This document shows positions 17,187-25,798 of a stretch of DNA of 64,000 bases, piece after piece (the stretch's first letter is position 1; the number at the start of each line of letters is the position of its first letter). A program made the position numbers and the translations under genes. Below the pieces are notes generated by a model that was not told where the DNA came from, did no database searches, and saw only the letters and a list, made by a program, of their open reading frames with translations. The stretch comes from Sphingomonas spermidinifaciens (GTDB taxonomy: Bacteria; Pseudomonadota; Alphaproteobacteria; Sphingomonadales; Sphingomonadaceae): positions 1,612,001-1,676,000 of the forward strand of contig NZ_NWMW01000001.1 in the NCBI RefSeq assembly GCF_002351485.1. The letters run 5' to 3'.

Positions 17187-19817
17187 ATGGCAACACGCAT
17201 GTTGATCGATGCACGGCACCGGGAAGAAACCCGCGTCGCCGTCGTCCAGGGTAACCGTATCGAAGAATTCGACTTCGAGTCGGCGGAGCGCAAGCAACTC
17301 AAGGGAAATATCTATCTCGCCAAGGTGACGCGCGTCGAGCCGTCGCTCCAGGCCGCGTTCGTCGATTACGGCGGCAACCGCCACGGCTTCCTCGCCTTTT
17401 CCGAGATCCACCCCGATTATTATCAGATCCCCAAGGAGGATCGCGACGCCCTGCTCGCCGAAGAGGCCGAGCATGCCGCCGAAGAGGCCGCGCTGCGCGC
17501 CGCCGAGGATCATGACGACGACGAGGACGGCGACGTCGAGGTCGTCGAGCGACCTAGCGACGAGGAAGAGGCCGAGCATGAGGGCGGTGAGGAGGGCGCG
17601 TCCGCTCCGCGCCGCAAGAAGGGCAATGGCGACGACCCGGCCGAGGCGCTGCGCCAGCGCCGCATGAATCTGCGCCGCCGCTACAAGATCCAGGACGTGA
17701 TCCGGCGGCGCCAGGTGCTGCTGGTGCAAGTCGTCAAGGAGGAGCGCGGCAACAAGGGCGCGGCGCTGACGACCTATCTGTCGCTCGCCGGCCGCTATTG
17801 CGTGCTCATGCCCAACACCGCGCATGGCGGCGGGATCAGCCGCAAGATTTCGTCGGCCGCCGATCGCAAGCGGCTGAAGGGCATCATGTCCGACCTGAAG
17901 CTGCCGCCGACGATGGGCTGCATCGTCCGCACCGCGGGGCTCCAGCGCACCAAGACCGAGATCAAGCGCGACTTCGACTATCTCGCGCGGCTGTGGGACG
18001 GCATTCGCGAGAACACGCTCAAGTCCTCGGCCCCGGCGCTCGTCTATGGCGACAGCGACCTCATCAAGCGCGCGATCCGCGACATCTATAATCGCGAGAT
18101 CGACGAAGTGATCGTCGAAGGCGAGGAAGGATACCGCCAGGCCAAGGACTTCATGAAGCTCTTGATGCCCAGCCATGCGCGGCGGGTGAAGCAGTATTCG
18201 GACGCGGTGCCCCTCTTCCAGCGCTTCGGCGTCGAGGATCAGCTAGCGGCGATGTACCACCCCGTCGTCCAGCTGAAGTCGGGCGGCTACCTCGTCATCA
18301 ACCCGACCGAGGCGCTCGTCTCAATCGACATCAACTCAGGCCGCTCGACGCGCGAGCACAATATCGAACAGACCGCGACTGCGACGAACCTTGAAGCCGC
18401 GCACGAGATCGCCCGGCAGCTTCGCCTGCGCGACATGGCCGGGCTCGTCGTCATCGACTTCATCGACATGGATCATTCGTCCAACGTCCGAAAGGTCGAG
18501 AAGGCGATGAAGGAGGCGCTGAAGAACGATCGCGCCCGCATCCAGGTCGGCCGCATCAGCGCCTTCGGCCTCATGGAAATGAGCCGCCAGCGGCTGCGCA
18601 CCGGCGTGCTCGAAGCCTCGACGCGCACCTGTCCGCATTGCGAGGGCACCGGCCTCGTCCGCACGGCCTCGTCCGCCGGGCTGTCGGCGCTCCGCCTGAT
18701 CGAGGAGGAAGCCGCGCGTGGTCGCGGATCGCAGCTCCTCCTGCGCGCCAGCCAGGAAGCCGCATTCTACGTCCTCAACAAGAAACGCGCCGACATTGCC
18801 GAGATCGAGGATCGCTACGGCGTGACGGTCGAGGTGGCGTCGGACGGCGAGCTCGAGGGCGCGCGCATGTCGGTCGAGGCGGCCGGCCCACCACCCGCGC
18901 ACGCACCCAAGCTCGATCCGATCGTCGAAGAGTTCGACGAGCCTGAGATCGAGGAGTTCGACGAGGAGGAAGAAGAGGAAGCGGTCGAGGCGACCGACAC
19001 CGAGCGCGCCGAACCGCGCCGCGATCGCGAGCGTTCCGGAGAGGGTGACGAGGGCCGCGGCCGCAAGCGCCGCCGCCGCCGCGGTCGCCGTGGCCGTCCG
19101 CGCGACGGCGAGGAGAATGGCCACGCCGCCGCCGGCGGCGAGGAGGCCGAGAGCACCGACGAGGCGATCGACGGCGAGGCCGAGCCGGTCACGACCGAGG
19201 CCCAGCCCGCGAGCGAAGGCGGCGAGCGTCGCCGCCGCCGCCGCCGCCGCCGCGGTGGCCGCCGCGAGGGGGGCGAGACGCCGGCTGGTGCCGAAGCTGC
19301 AGAAGGCGAGGACGATGCGCCCGCAGCCGAGGCAGAATCGCCCGTCGAGGCCGAAACCGCGGTGACGATCGCCGATGCGACACCCGCCGAGCCGGTCGAG
19401 GAAGCGCCCAAGCCGAAGCGCTCGCGCCGCAAGAAGGCCGAGGTCGAGGCCCCGCCGGTCGAAGTCGAAGCGGCGTCGGCAGTCGAGGCCGAGGCCCCTG
19501 CCAAGCCCAAGCGCACGCGCCGCAAAAAGGCTGATGCCGAGGCCGCGCCGGTCGAATCCGAAGCGACACCCGCCGTCGAGGTCGAAGACACGCCCAAACC
19601 CAAGCGCTCGCGCCGTAAAAAGGCCGATGCCGCACCGGGCGAGACCGGGGCAGCAGCACCCGAGGCCGACACCGCACCTGTCGAGGCGGCTCTTGCGGTC
19701 GAACCTGCCGAACAAGACCTCGCCCCCGCGACTGCCGACGAAACGGCCGCGGCCGAGGGTACCGAACCTGAAGGTCCACCCCGCCGCGGCTGGTGGCAGC
19801 GCACCTTCGGCAACTGA
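17187..19817 (+). CDS. rne: Ribonuclease E/G
   Basis: An 876-residue endoribonuclease and degradosome scaffold. The S1 domain (GNIYLAKVTRVEPSLQAAFVDYG) is split by an acidic insertion at about residues 100-150, as in other alphaproteobacteria. Catalytic Asp residues lie in VSIDINSGRST and LVVIDFIDMD. The Zn-link TCPHCEGTG is near residue 480. From about residue 580 the tail is disordered, alternating acidic stretches with arginine blocks, and ends with three copies of a KPKRSRRKKA-type element spaced about 35 residues. These are candidate RNA- or partner-binding sites. The ATG at 17187 follows a good Shine-Dalgarno; the longer upstream frame is leader. Confidence 0.95.
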   Translation: MATRMLIDARHREETRVAVVQGNRIEEFDFESAERKQLKGNIYLAKVTRVEPSLQAAFVDYGGNRHGFLAFSEIHPDYYQIPKEDRDALLAEEAEHAAEEAALRAAEDHDDDEDGDVEVVERPSDEEEAEHEGGEEGASAPRRKKGNGDDPAEALRQRRMNLRRRYKIQDVIRRRQVLLVQVVKEERGNKGAALTTYLSLAGRYCVLMPNTAHGGGISRKISSAADRKRLKGIMSDLKLPPTMGCIVRTAGLQRTKTEIKRDFDYLARLWDGIRENTLKSSAPALVYGDSDLIKRAIRDIYNREIDEVIVEGEEGYRQAKDFMKLLMPSHARRVKQYSDAVPLFQRFGVEDQLAAMYHPVVQLKSGGYLVINPTEALVSIDINSGRSTREHNIEQTATATNLEAAHEIARQLRLRDMAGLVVIDFIDMDHSSNVRKVEKAMKEALKNDRARIQVGRISAFGLMEMSRQRLRTGVLEASTRTCPHCEGTGLVRTASSAGLSALRLIEEEAARGRGSQLLLRASQEAAFYVLNKKRADIAEIEDRYGVTVEVASDGELEGARMSVEAAGPPPAHAPKLDPIVEEFDEPEIEEFDEEEEEEAVEATDTERAEPRRDRERSGEGDEGRGRKRRRRRGRRGRPRDGEENGHAAAGGEEAESTDEAIDGEAEPVTTEAQPASEGGERRRRRRRRRGGRREGGETPAGAEAAEGEDDAPAAEAESPVEAETAVTIADATPAEPVEEAPKPKRSRRKKAEVEAPPVEVEAASAVEAEAPAKPKRTRRKKADAEAAPVESEATPAVEVEDTPKPKRSRRKKADAAPGETGAAAPEADTAPVEAALAVEPAEQDLAPATADETAAAEGTEPEGPPRRGWWQRTFGN

Positions 19818-19825
19818 TCGAATGA

Positions 19826-19857
19826 AGAGGCCGGGCGAAACCCCGGCCTCTTTTTTT
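19826..19857 (+). terminator. Rho-independent terminator of rne
   Basis: A 10-base stem (AGAGGCCGGG at 19826-19835 with CCCGGCCTCT at 19842-19851), a 6-base loop and a run of seven T residues follow the rne stop by 9 bases. The stretch from there to 20067 has no gene I can support, only one REP-like unit. Confidence 0.92.
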
Positions 19858-20001
19858 CCGCGCCGGCTGAAGGAGAAACGAAGCGCCGGCTCAGGGCCGA
19901 AGTGACAAACCTTCAAAGTCGTTGGTCGTAATCAAGCGCCGCCTGACCGGTGCGTGTCGCCTGCCCAGCGGCGGCGCTGCAATCATTTTCCGTCCTCTAC
20001 C

Positions 20002-20027
20002 CGTCACGCCGGACTCGATCGGGGTCC
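20002..20027. repeat. Single REP-like unit, second family
   Basis: CGTCACGCCGGACTCGATCG and the following GGGTCC closely match the left arm at 24306 (CGTCACCCCGGACTTGTTCC). It lies between the rne terminator and the thioesterase gene. No facing partner is seen nearby. Confidence 0.5.
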
Positions 20028-20067
20028 TGTTCCTTCGCTCTCTTAACGCAGGACGACGGCCGCCGCT

Positions 20068-20463
20068 TCACCCTAGAAACGGCGCCGCCATCTCCGCCGG
20101 CACGCGCATCAGGCGACCGCTGGCGCGCTCGATCAGCGCCCAGGTCGTTACCGCTTCCACCCGGACGCGGCCGTCGTCGCCAACGAAGCGCATGTGGCGG
20201 TTGAAGCGGGCGCCGCGCGGCGGCTCCGGCACCCAGGTCTCAGCGATCACGCGCTCGCCGGCGCGGACATTGCCGCGATAGTCGATTTCGTGCCGCGTCA
20301 CGACCCAGAAGCAAGCGTCGCGATCCTCGGGCCGCGCCACCGCATGCCAGTGCGCGACGGCAACATCCTGGATCCACCTGACCCAGACGGCATTGTTGAC
20401 GTGGCCCAGCTCGTCGATATCGGCTTCGGTCGCGATGATCTCCGCCCGGTACCGGGTCGCCAT
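20068..20463 (-). CDS. Acyl-CoA thioesterase, 4HBT/YbgC type
   Basis: A 131-residue hot-dog-fold thioesterase. The catalytic signature DIDELGHVNNAVWVRW near residue 20 matches the Asp-containing motif of 4-hydroxybenzoyl-CoA/YbgC/FadM thioesterases, and RHEIDYRGNVRAGERV is the usual second strand pair. It hydrolyses an acyl-CoA thioester in the cytoplasm; the acyl group is unknown. Its ATG shares one base with the stop of the upstream lipoprotein gene (TGATG), so the two are probably coupled in translation although their functions look unrelated. Confidence 0.85.
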   Translation of the reverse strand: MATRYRAEIIATEADIDELGHVNNAVWVRWIQDVAVAHWHAVARPEDRDACFWVVTRHEIDYRGNVRAGERVIAETWVPEPPRGARFNRHMRFVGDDGRVRVEAVTTWALIERASGRLMRVPAEMAAPFLG

Positions 20464-21386
20464 CAACGCGCCTCGCAGGCGAACGGCGCACCGCCCGGCA
20501 GCGTGACCGTTGCCGCATCACCCTTGCCGCGCAGCTCGAGCCCGTCCTCGCCCTTATATGCGATACCAGAGCCGACGGGCTGCTGCCTCAGCGTGCCGAC
20601 CACGCGATAGCCGCGGCGGAGCGTCACCTCGCCCTTGGCATTGTCGAAGCGCGCGATCAGGCGCACGCCGCCTTCACACGCATAGCGGGCGGTGACGATC
20701 GCGTCGGCGGCGGGCGCGGCTGTGGGCGGTACCTCGGCAGCGGGCGCGGCCGGCGGCTTGGGCAGGATCTCGGCACTGGCGATCCGCCAGCGCCGCTGCG
20801 CGGGTGTCGCGCCCTCTATATCGCCCGTCCGGTGGAGCGTGACGATACCGCGCCGCTCGACGACCTCGCCGCTCTCCTTCATGCGCGCAGTGACGGTGAC
20901 AGGCACCTCGACATAGCGCTGGCCCGCACCCGCGTCGATGCGACCGGGGGTGCCGATCTCGGCCCTAAACTCGGCGAACCGGTCGAAGCGCTTGGCGTAA
21001 TCGGCGGGGGTCAGCCCTGACGCCTCGCCATCATCGTCCCACATCGCCCGCGCGGCGGCATAGTCGCCCCGCGTGATCCGCGCGTAATAGGCGCGAACGA
21101 CCCGCGCCGCATCGGCGCGCCCCGCCTCAGGCGTTGGGGTTGCGGTCGGCTGCGCGCGCGGGGCAAGCGGCGGCGCGTCGATGCCGGGCAGCGCGGCGTC
21201 GGGAGCGGTCATGTCGGCCGCGGGCTCGGGCAGCGGCGCGAGCGCGGCATTGTCCGCCTCGGCCGCTTCCTCGTTCATCAGCGTGACTGCGGGCGCATCG
21301 GCGGTGGCCGAGTTGTTGCCTGCCTCCTCGCCGCCACCGCAACCCGTCAGCAGTGCCAGCGCGATCAGGGGCGATCCGTATCTCAT
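20463..21386 (-). CDS. Lipoprotein with C-terminal MliC-like lysozyme-inhibitor domain
   Basis: A 307-residue predicted outer-membrane or periplasmic lipoprotein: signal peptide with lipobox LALLTGC (Cys near residue 16), a long low-complexity Ala/Pro/Glu linker to about residue 90, and a middle domain beginning RVVRAYYARITRGDYAAARAMW that looks NTF2-like. The last 75 residues resemble MliC, the inhibitor of c-type lysozyme, with paired Cys (RYACEGG and FACEAR) and YKGEDGLELRGKGD. This end could protect peptidoglycan against lysozyme. The middle domain is not identified. It overlaps the thioesterase gene by one base. Confidence 0.75.
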   Translation of the reverse strand: MRYGSPLIALALLTGCGGGEEAGNNSATADAPAVTLMNEEAAEADNAALAPLPEPAADMTAPDAALPGIDAPPLAPRAQPTATPTPEAGRADAARVVRAYYARITRGDYAAARAMWDDDGEASGLTPADYAKRFDRFAEFRAEIGTPGRIDAGAGQRYVEVPVTVTARMKESGEVVERRGIVTLHRTGDIEGATPAQRRWRIASAEILPKPPAAPAAEVPPTAAPAADAIVTARYACEGGVRLIARFDNAKGEVTLRRGYRVVGTLRQQPVGSGIAYKGEDGLELRGKGDAATVTLPGGAPFACEAR

Positions 21387-21432
21387 GCCGGTCAGCCTGC
21401 CGAACGGCGCATGCCGCCGTCAACCCCGTGCC

Positions 21433-21783
21433 TCAGGGCTCTAGCGCCGCACGATCGCCGTCGTCGAGATCGTCGTCGCCGTCCTCGCTCTCGATCGAAT
21501 CGTCGTCGAAATCGGCCTGCGCTTCGTCCTCGTCGCGATCGTCCTCGTCGAGCTCGGCGTCGTCGTCCTCCTCGCCGATATCCTCGTCGGACAGATCGTC
21601 GAGACCGTCTTCCTCTTCCTCGTCATCGTCGCCGAGGTCGGGCGCAACGTCGGTCAGGATGGTGCCGTCGCTCGGCCCGTCGCGCGTCACCTCGAGGATC
21701 TCGGCGCGCTGGCTCTCGTCATAGCCGTCTTCCTCGTAACCGTCGTCATTGGGGCCTTGTTCGCCCACACGGTGTCCGCCCAT
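21433..21783 (-). CDS. Small, extremely acidic hypothetical protein
   Basis: A 116-residue protein in which residues 50-110 are almost all Asp and Glu (for example DDDEEEEDGLDDLSDEDIGE), with a mixed N-terminal 45 residues (RAEILEVTRDGPSDGTILTDV). There is no signal peptide or membrane segment. Codon choice and length look genuine, and it stands alone between the lipoprotein and exporter genes. It could be disordered, or could mimic nucleic acid or bind cations. No family is recognised. Confidence 0.6.
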   Translation of the reverse strand: MGGHRVGEQGPNDDGYEEDGYDESQRAEILEVTRDGPSDGTILTDVAPDLGDDDEEEEDGLDDLSDEDIGEEDDDAELDEDDRDEDEAQADFDDDSIESEDGDDDLDDGDRAALEP

Positions 21784-21883
21784 CGCACCCTCCTTGATTG
21801 AAGCAGAGTGGTAACGGGCCGGGTCGATGCCCGTTCCTTCGCTGTTGCCGGCTCACGTCGGATTGCGGCGCCGGCCCTCAGAC

Positions 21884-23116
21884 CTAATGCGGGCGAAACA
21901 TCCGGCCGCGTTCGGCCACCGCGACGACCGCAAAAGCGATCACGCCCATCAGCAGGAAGCCGCCGTAGAGCGGCACCGTCGTCCCGTCGAACGCTTGTCC
22001 GATCGCCGCGCCGATCAGCGCGCCACCCAGGGTCGAGACGAAGCCCTGGAAGCTCGAGGCAAGGCCCGCAATGCCGCCCATATTCTCCATCGCCATCGCC
22101 GAGAAGTTCGACGCGGCAAGGCCGAAACACGCCATCAACAACGCCTGGAGGACGATGAACACCGGCAGCGATTCTAGGCCCATCAGCCCGACGCCCAGAT
22201 GCACCGCGGCGATCAGGATCAGCCCGGTGAGCGCGCTGTGCGAGATCAGCCGCGTGCCGAAGCGCATGACGATGCGCGAGTTCATGAAGTTTGCGAGCGC
22301 CATCGTCCCCGCGACGCATGCGAACACCACGGTCAGCCACTCGGCCGCGCCGAACAGGTCGGCCATGATCTGCTGGATCGAATTGATGAAGCCGAACAGT
22401 CCACCCGACAGCAACGTCGCACCGAGCGTATAGCCCACCGCCATGCGGTCGCGGCATACGCGTGCGAACCCCGCAAGGATCGGGCCGGGCCGCAGGGGAC
22501 TGCGCTGATCGGGATCGAGCGTCTCGGGCATCCGTACCCAGAACCAGGCGAGGACGAGGCCCGCGACGGTCGCGATGCCGACGAAGATCCAGCGCCACGG
22601 CGCGAACAGGAGGACGATCTGGCCGAACGCCGGCGCGAGCACCGGCGCCGCCATGAACACGACGAAAACCAAGCTCATCACCCGCGCCATCGGCCGTCCG
22701 GCGAAACAGTCGCGCACCATCGCCACGGTGACGACGCGCGCGCCCGCCACCGCCATCCCCGCTACGAAGCGCGCCGCGAGCAGCAGCGTGAAGCTGCCCG
22801 CCGCCGCCGCGGCGAGGTTCATGGCAACCGCGATCAAGAGCGACACGCCTAGGATCGGCCGCCGCCCGAACCGGTCGCTGAGCGGCCCGTGCGCGAGCTG
22901 CGCGACCGCGAACCCGATCAGGAAGCTGGTGATGACGAACTGACGGTCGTTGGGGTTCGAAACGCCGAGGCTGTCGCCAATCGCGGGCAGCGCCGGCAGC
23001 ATCGAATCGATGCCGAGCGCCGTCAGCGCCATCAACGCAGCCGCCAGCGCCACGAACTCGCCAAACGGAATCGGCGCGCGGTCGAGCGACGCAGGGGCGG
23101 CAAGCGGTTGATGCAT
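21884..23116 (-). CDS. Bcr/CflA-type multidrug efflux MFS transporter
   Basis: A 410-residue inner-membrane protein with 12 predicted helices. The MFS signature between helices 2 and 3 is AQLAHGPLSDRFGRRPIL near residue 75, and helix 5 has the antiporter motif GARVVTVAMVRDCFAG typical of drug/H+ antiporters of the Bcr/CflA group. The helix-4 and helix-5 segments support efflux rather than uptake. Likely substrates are unknown small drugs or sulfonamide/bicyclomycin-like compounds by family. The gene is monocistronic and divergent from the oxygenase gene downstream on the other strand. Confidence 0.88.
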   Translation of the reverse strand: MHQPLAAPASLDRAPIPFGEFVALAAALMALTALGIDSMLPALPAIGDSLGVSNPNDRQFVITSFLIGFAVAQLAHGPLSDRFGRRPILGVSLLIAVAMNLAAAAAGSFTLLLAARFVAGMAVAGARVVTVAMVRDCFAGRPMARVMSLVFVVFMAAPVLAPAFGQIVLLFAPWRWIFVGIATVAGLVLAWFWVRMPETLDPDQRSPLRPGPILAGFARVCRDRMAVGYTLGATLLSGGLFGFINSIQQIMADLFGAAEWLTVVFACVAGTMALANFMNSRIVMRFGTRLISHSALTGLILIAAVHLGVGLMGLESLPVFIVLQALLMACFGLAASNFSAMAMENMGGIAGLASSFQGFVSTLGGALIGAAIGQAFDGTTVPLYGGFLLMGVIAFAVVAVAERGRMFRPH

Positions 23117-23254
23117 CGGGGCTCCTTAGCGCGGACGGCGCCCGCGTCACGCCCAATGTTGGTGCCGCAAACGAAAATCTCGGGCCGCTTGCGGGGGGCC
23201 GGGCGCCCGCCTTATCTTGGCGCGCAGGTCGTTCATTCAAGACAGGCATTTTCC

Positions 23255-24208
23255 ATGCTCGATACCCCGCTGGCCGATATCCGGCCCGTCTCCCTCGCCG
23301 ACCAGGCCGCCGATCCCGACGGCTTCGCCCGCGATTTCGGTGAGGCGTTCCAGCGCTATGGTTTTGCGATCGTGCGCGACCACGGCATCGACGAGGGGCT
23401 GATCGCCCGCGCCTGGGCCATGACCGAGGCGCTGTTCGCCCTGCCGGAGGAGCAGAAGCGCGGCTGGTACGTCCCCGGTGGCGGCGGCGCGCGCGGATAC
23501 ACGCCCTTCAAGACCGAGATCGCCAAGGGCGCCACCCATGTGGACCTCAAGGAGTTCTGGCATATCGGCCGCGAGCTGCCCGCCGGGCACCGCTTCGCGG
23601 CGGTTATGTCGCCCAACATCTGGCCTGACGTGCCCGAGGGATTCCGCGACACCTTCCTCGAACTGTTCGCCGCGTTCGACGCAGCCGGGTCGCGGCTCCT
23701 GTCGGCGATCGCCCGCTATCTCGATCTCGCGCCCGACTGGTTCGAGCGCGCGGTCGAGGACGGCAACTCGGTCCTCCGCCTGCTCCACTATCCGCCCGTG
23801 ACCGAGGATGCGCCCAACGTTCGCGCCGGTGCCCATGAGGACATCAACCTCATCACGCTGCTGCTCGGCGCCGAGGAAGCGGGGCTCGAACTGCTAGACC
23901 GCGATGACCGCTGGCTGCCGGTCAAGCCGCCCGAGGGGGCGATGGTGGTCAATGTCGGCGACATGCTGCAGCGGTTGACCAACCACGTCCTTCCCTCGAC
24001 CACGCACCGCGTCGTCAACCCGCCGCCCGAGCGCCGCGGCCATTCGCGCTATTCGATGCCCTTCTTCCTCCACCCCGCGCCCGATTTCGTCATCAAGACG
24101 CTGCCCGGTTGTGTCTCGGCCGATCGCCCCAACCGCTATCCCGAGCCGATCACCGCGCACGATTACCTGCATGAGCGGCTGGTCGAGATCGGGCTGATCA
24201 AGAAGTAG
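23255..24208 (+). CDS. Iron/2-oxoglutarate-dependent oxygenase (isopenicillin N synthase-like)
   Basis: A 317-residue non-heme iron oxygenase. The N-terminal DIOX_N domain has FAIVRDHGIDEGLIARAW. The catalytic jelly roll has the ligands HED (in AGAHEDINLITLLLG near residue 195) and the distal His in LPSTTHRVVNPP near 250, with RYSMPFFLHP giving the Arg-x-Ser that holds 2-oxoglutarate. The family includes IPNS, flavonol synthases and bacterial ethylene-forming enzyme relatives; the substrate is not deducible. The ATG at 23255 begins the family-like N-terminus; the longer frame upstream mirrors the exporter gene. Confidence 0.88.
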   Translation: MLDTPLADIRPVSLADQAADPDGFARDFGEAFQRYGFAIVRDHGIDEGLIARAWAMTEALFALPEEQKRGWYVPGGGGARGYTPFKTEIAKGATHVDLKEFWHIGRELPAGHRFAAVMSPNIWPDVPEGFRDTFLELFAAFDAAGSRLLSAIARYLDLAPDWFERAVEDGNSVLRLLHYPPVTEDAPNVRAGAHEDINLITLLLGAEEAGLELLDRDDRWLPVKPPEGAMVVNVGDMLQRLTNHVLPSTTHRVVNPPPERRGHSRYSMPFFLHPAPDFVIKTLPGCVSADRPNRYPEPITAHDYLHERLVEIGLIKK

Positions 24209-24305
24209 GGGCGTGACATCCCCGCTGCGTACCCTGGCGAAGGCCGGGGTACGAATGCACCTAGGGGAACGAGTAGCCCGACTAAGCCCGAGCCCACTTC
24301 TTCTT

Positions 24306-24401
24306 CGTCACCCCGGACTTGTTCCGGGGTCCACCGTGCCGCATGAGCCGGTTGCGCCGCACGTGCGGCCACGTGGATGCCGGAACGGGTCCGGTATGAC
24401 G
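24306..24401. repeat. Inverted REP-like pair before hom
   Basis: Arms 24306-24325 (CGTCACCCCGGACTTGTTCC) and 24382-24401 (reverse complement CGTCATACCGGACCCGTTCC) match at 17 of 20 bases across 56 bases. The left arm continues into its own hairpin (CCGGACTTGTTCCGG). The pair ends 16 bases before the hom start and could terminate the oxygenase transcript. Confidence 0.7.
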
Positions 24402-24417
24402 AAATGAGGCTGAAGTG

Positions 24418-25707
24418 ATGACCCAACCCCTTCGCGTCGCGATCGCCGGCCTCGGCACCGTGGGGGCGGGCGTCATCCGGCTGATCGACGCCAATGGCGA
24501 GCTGATCGCCCGCCGAGCCGGCCGCCCGATCGAGGTCGTCGCTGTCTCCGCGCGCGACCGCGCCAAGGATCGCGGTGTCGACATCGCGCGCTTCGCCTGG
24601 GTCGACGATCCCGTCGCGCTCGGCCGGCACGAGGGCGCAGATGTGGTGGTCGAGCTGATCGGCGGCTCCGACGGTCCGGCCCTCGCGCTCGCGCGCAGCA
24701 GCTTTGCTGCGGGCAAGAGCTTCGTCACCGCCAACAAGGCGATGATCGCGCATCACGGCCTCGAGCTCGCGCGCGCGGCCGAGGACGCCGACGTCGCGCT
24801 CAAGTTCGAGGCGGCGGTGGCGGGCGGCGTGCCCGTCATCAAGGGCCTGCGCGAAGGCGCTGCCGCGAACGAGATCGCGCGCGTCTATGGCATCCTCAAC
24901 GGCACCTGCAATTTCATCCTCAGCCGAATGGAAGCCGAAGGCCGCGACTTCGCCGACGTGCTGGCCGAGGCGCAGGCCAAGGGCTTCGCCGAGGCTGATC
25001 CCAGCTTCGACATCGACGGCGTCGATGCCGCGCACAAGCTGTCGATCCTCGCCAGCCTCGCCTTCGGCACCAGTCCGGCGTTCGGCGACGTGGCTATCAC
25101 CGGCATCCGCCACGTCATCGCCGCCGACATCGCGGAGGCCGCGGCGCTCGGCTATCGCGTGCGCCTGCTCGGCCTGGCCGAGGCGGGTGCCGGCGGGCTG
25201 TTCCAGCGCGTCCACCCCCACCTCGTACCGATCGACCACCCGCTCGCGCACGTCACCGGCGCGACCAACGCCGTCGTTGCCGAGGGGAATTTCGTCGGCC
25301 GCCTGCTCTTCCAGGGTGCGGGCGCAGGCGACGGCCCGACCGCAAGCGCCGTCGTTGCCGACCTGATCGACATCGCCCGCGGCGAGTTCGGCCCCGCCTA
25401 CGCCATGCCCTCGGCCAGCCTCGCCGCCCAGCCGCCTGCCGACCCCGGCGAGCGACGCGGCCGCGCCTATCTGCGTTTCGCCGTCGTCGACAAGGTGGGC
25501 GTCCTCGCCGAGATCGCAGCGGCGATGCGCGACGCGGGCGTGTCGATCGAGAGCCTGATCCAGCGCGGCGCGACCGGCGAGGGCGAGGTCATCGTCACGA
25601 TTGTGACGCATGAAGGGCCGGAGCGATGCGTCGCACAGGCGCTCGACAAGCTCACCGGCTCTCCCAGCCTTGCCGGCCGTCCGATGTGGATGCACATCCT
25701 CGGCTGA
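24418..25707 (+). CDS. hom: Homoserine dehydrogenase
   Basis: A 429-residue enzyme reducing aspartate semialdehyde to homoserine on the way to threonine and methionine. The NAD(P) fold starts VAIAGLGTVGAGVIRLI. The catalytic domain includes KFEAAVAGGVPVIKGLREG and GTCNFILSRMEAEGRDFADVL, and the C-terminal ACT domain (about residues 350-429, RAYLRFAVVDKVGVLAEIA) binds a regulatory amino acid, usually threonine. The ATG at 24418 is preferred to the GTG three bases before. It is a single gene, with a permease 91 bases downstream. Confidence 0.96.
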   Translation: MTQPLRVAIAGLGTVGAGVIRLIDANGELIARRAGRPIEVVAVSARDRAKDRGVDIARFAWVDDPVALGRHEGADVVVELIGGSDGPALALARSSFAAGKSFVTANKAMIAHHGLELARAAEDADVALKFEAAVAGGVPVIKGLREGAAANEIARVYGILNGTCNFILSRMEAEGRDFADVLAEAQAKGFAEADPSFDIDGVDAAHKLSILASLAFGTSPAFGDVAITGIRHVIAADIAEAAALGYRVRLLGLAEAGAGGLFQRVHPHLVPIDHPLAHVTGATNAVVAEGNFVGRLLFQGAGAGDGPTASAVVADLIDIARGEFGPAYAMPSASLAAQPPADPGERRGRAYLRFAVVDKVGVLAEIAAAMRDAGVSIESLIQRGATGEGEVIVTIVTHEGPERCVAQALDKLTGSPSLAGRPMWMHILG

Positions 25708-25798
25708 CGGTAATGCCGGGCAATCGGCGCTGGCATTAACCTGGATCATGGACGTATCCTGTGTCGCCGCGGCTAGGTCGCGGCAGAGGGCATGGGAC

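Noticed and set aside
18336..19916. 526-codon open frame on the strand opposite rne
   Set aside because: It mirrors the GC-rich repeats of the rne tail, has a low-complexity Gly/Arg/Leu composition, and rne is certain there.
21687..23249. 520-codon minus-strand frame over the Bcr-type exporter
   Set aside because: It is a shifted frame of the exporter gene; composition is Arg/Gly/Ala without a domain.
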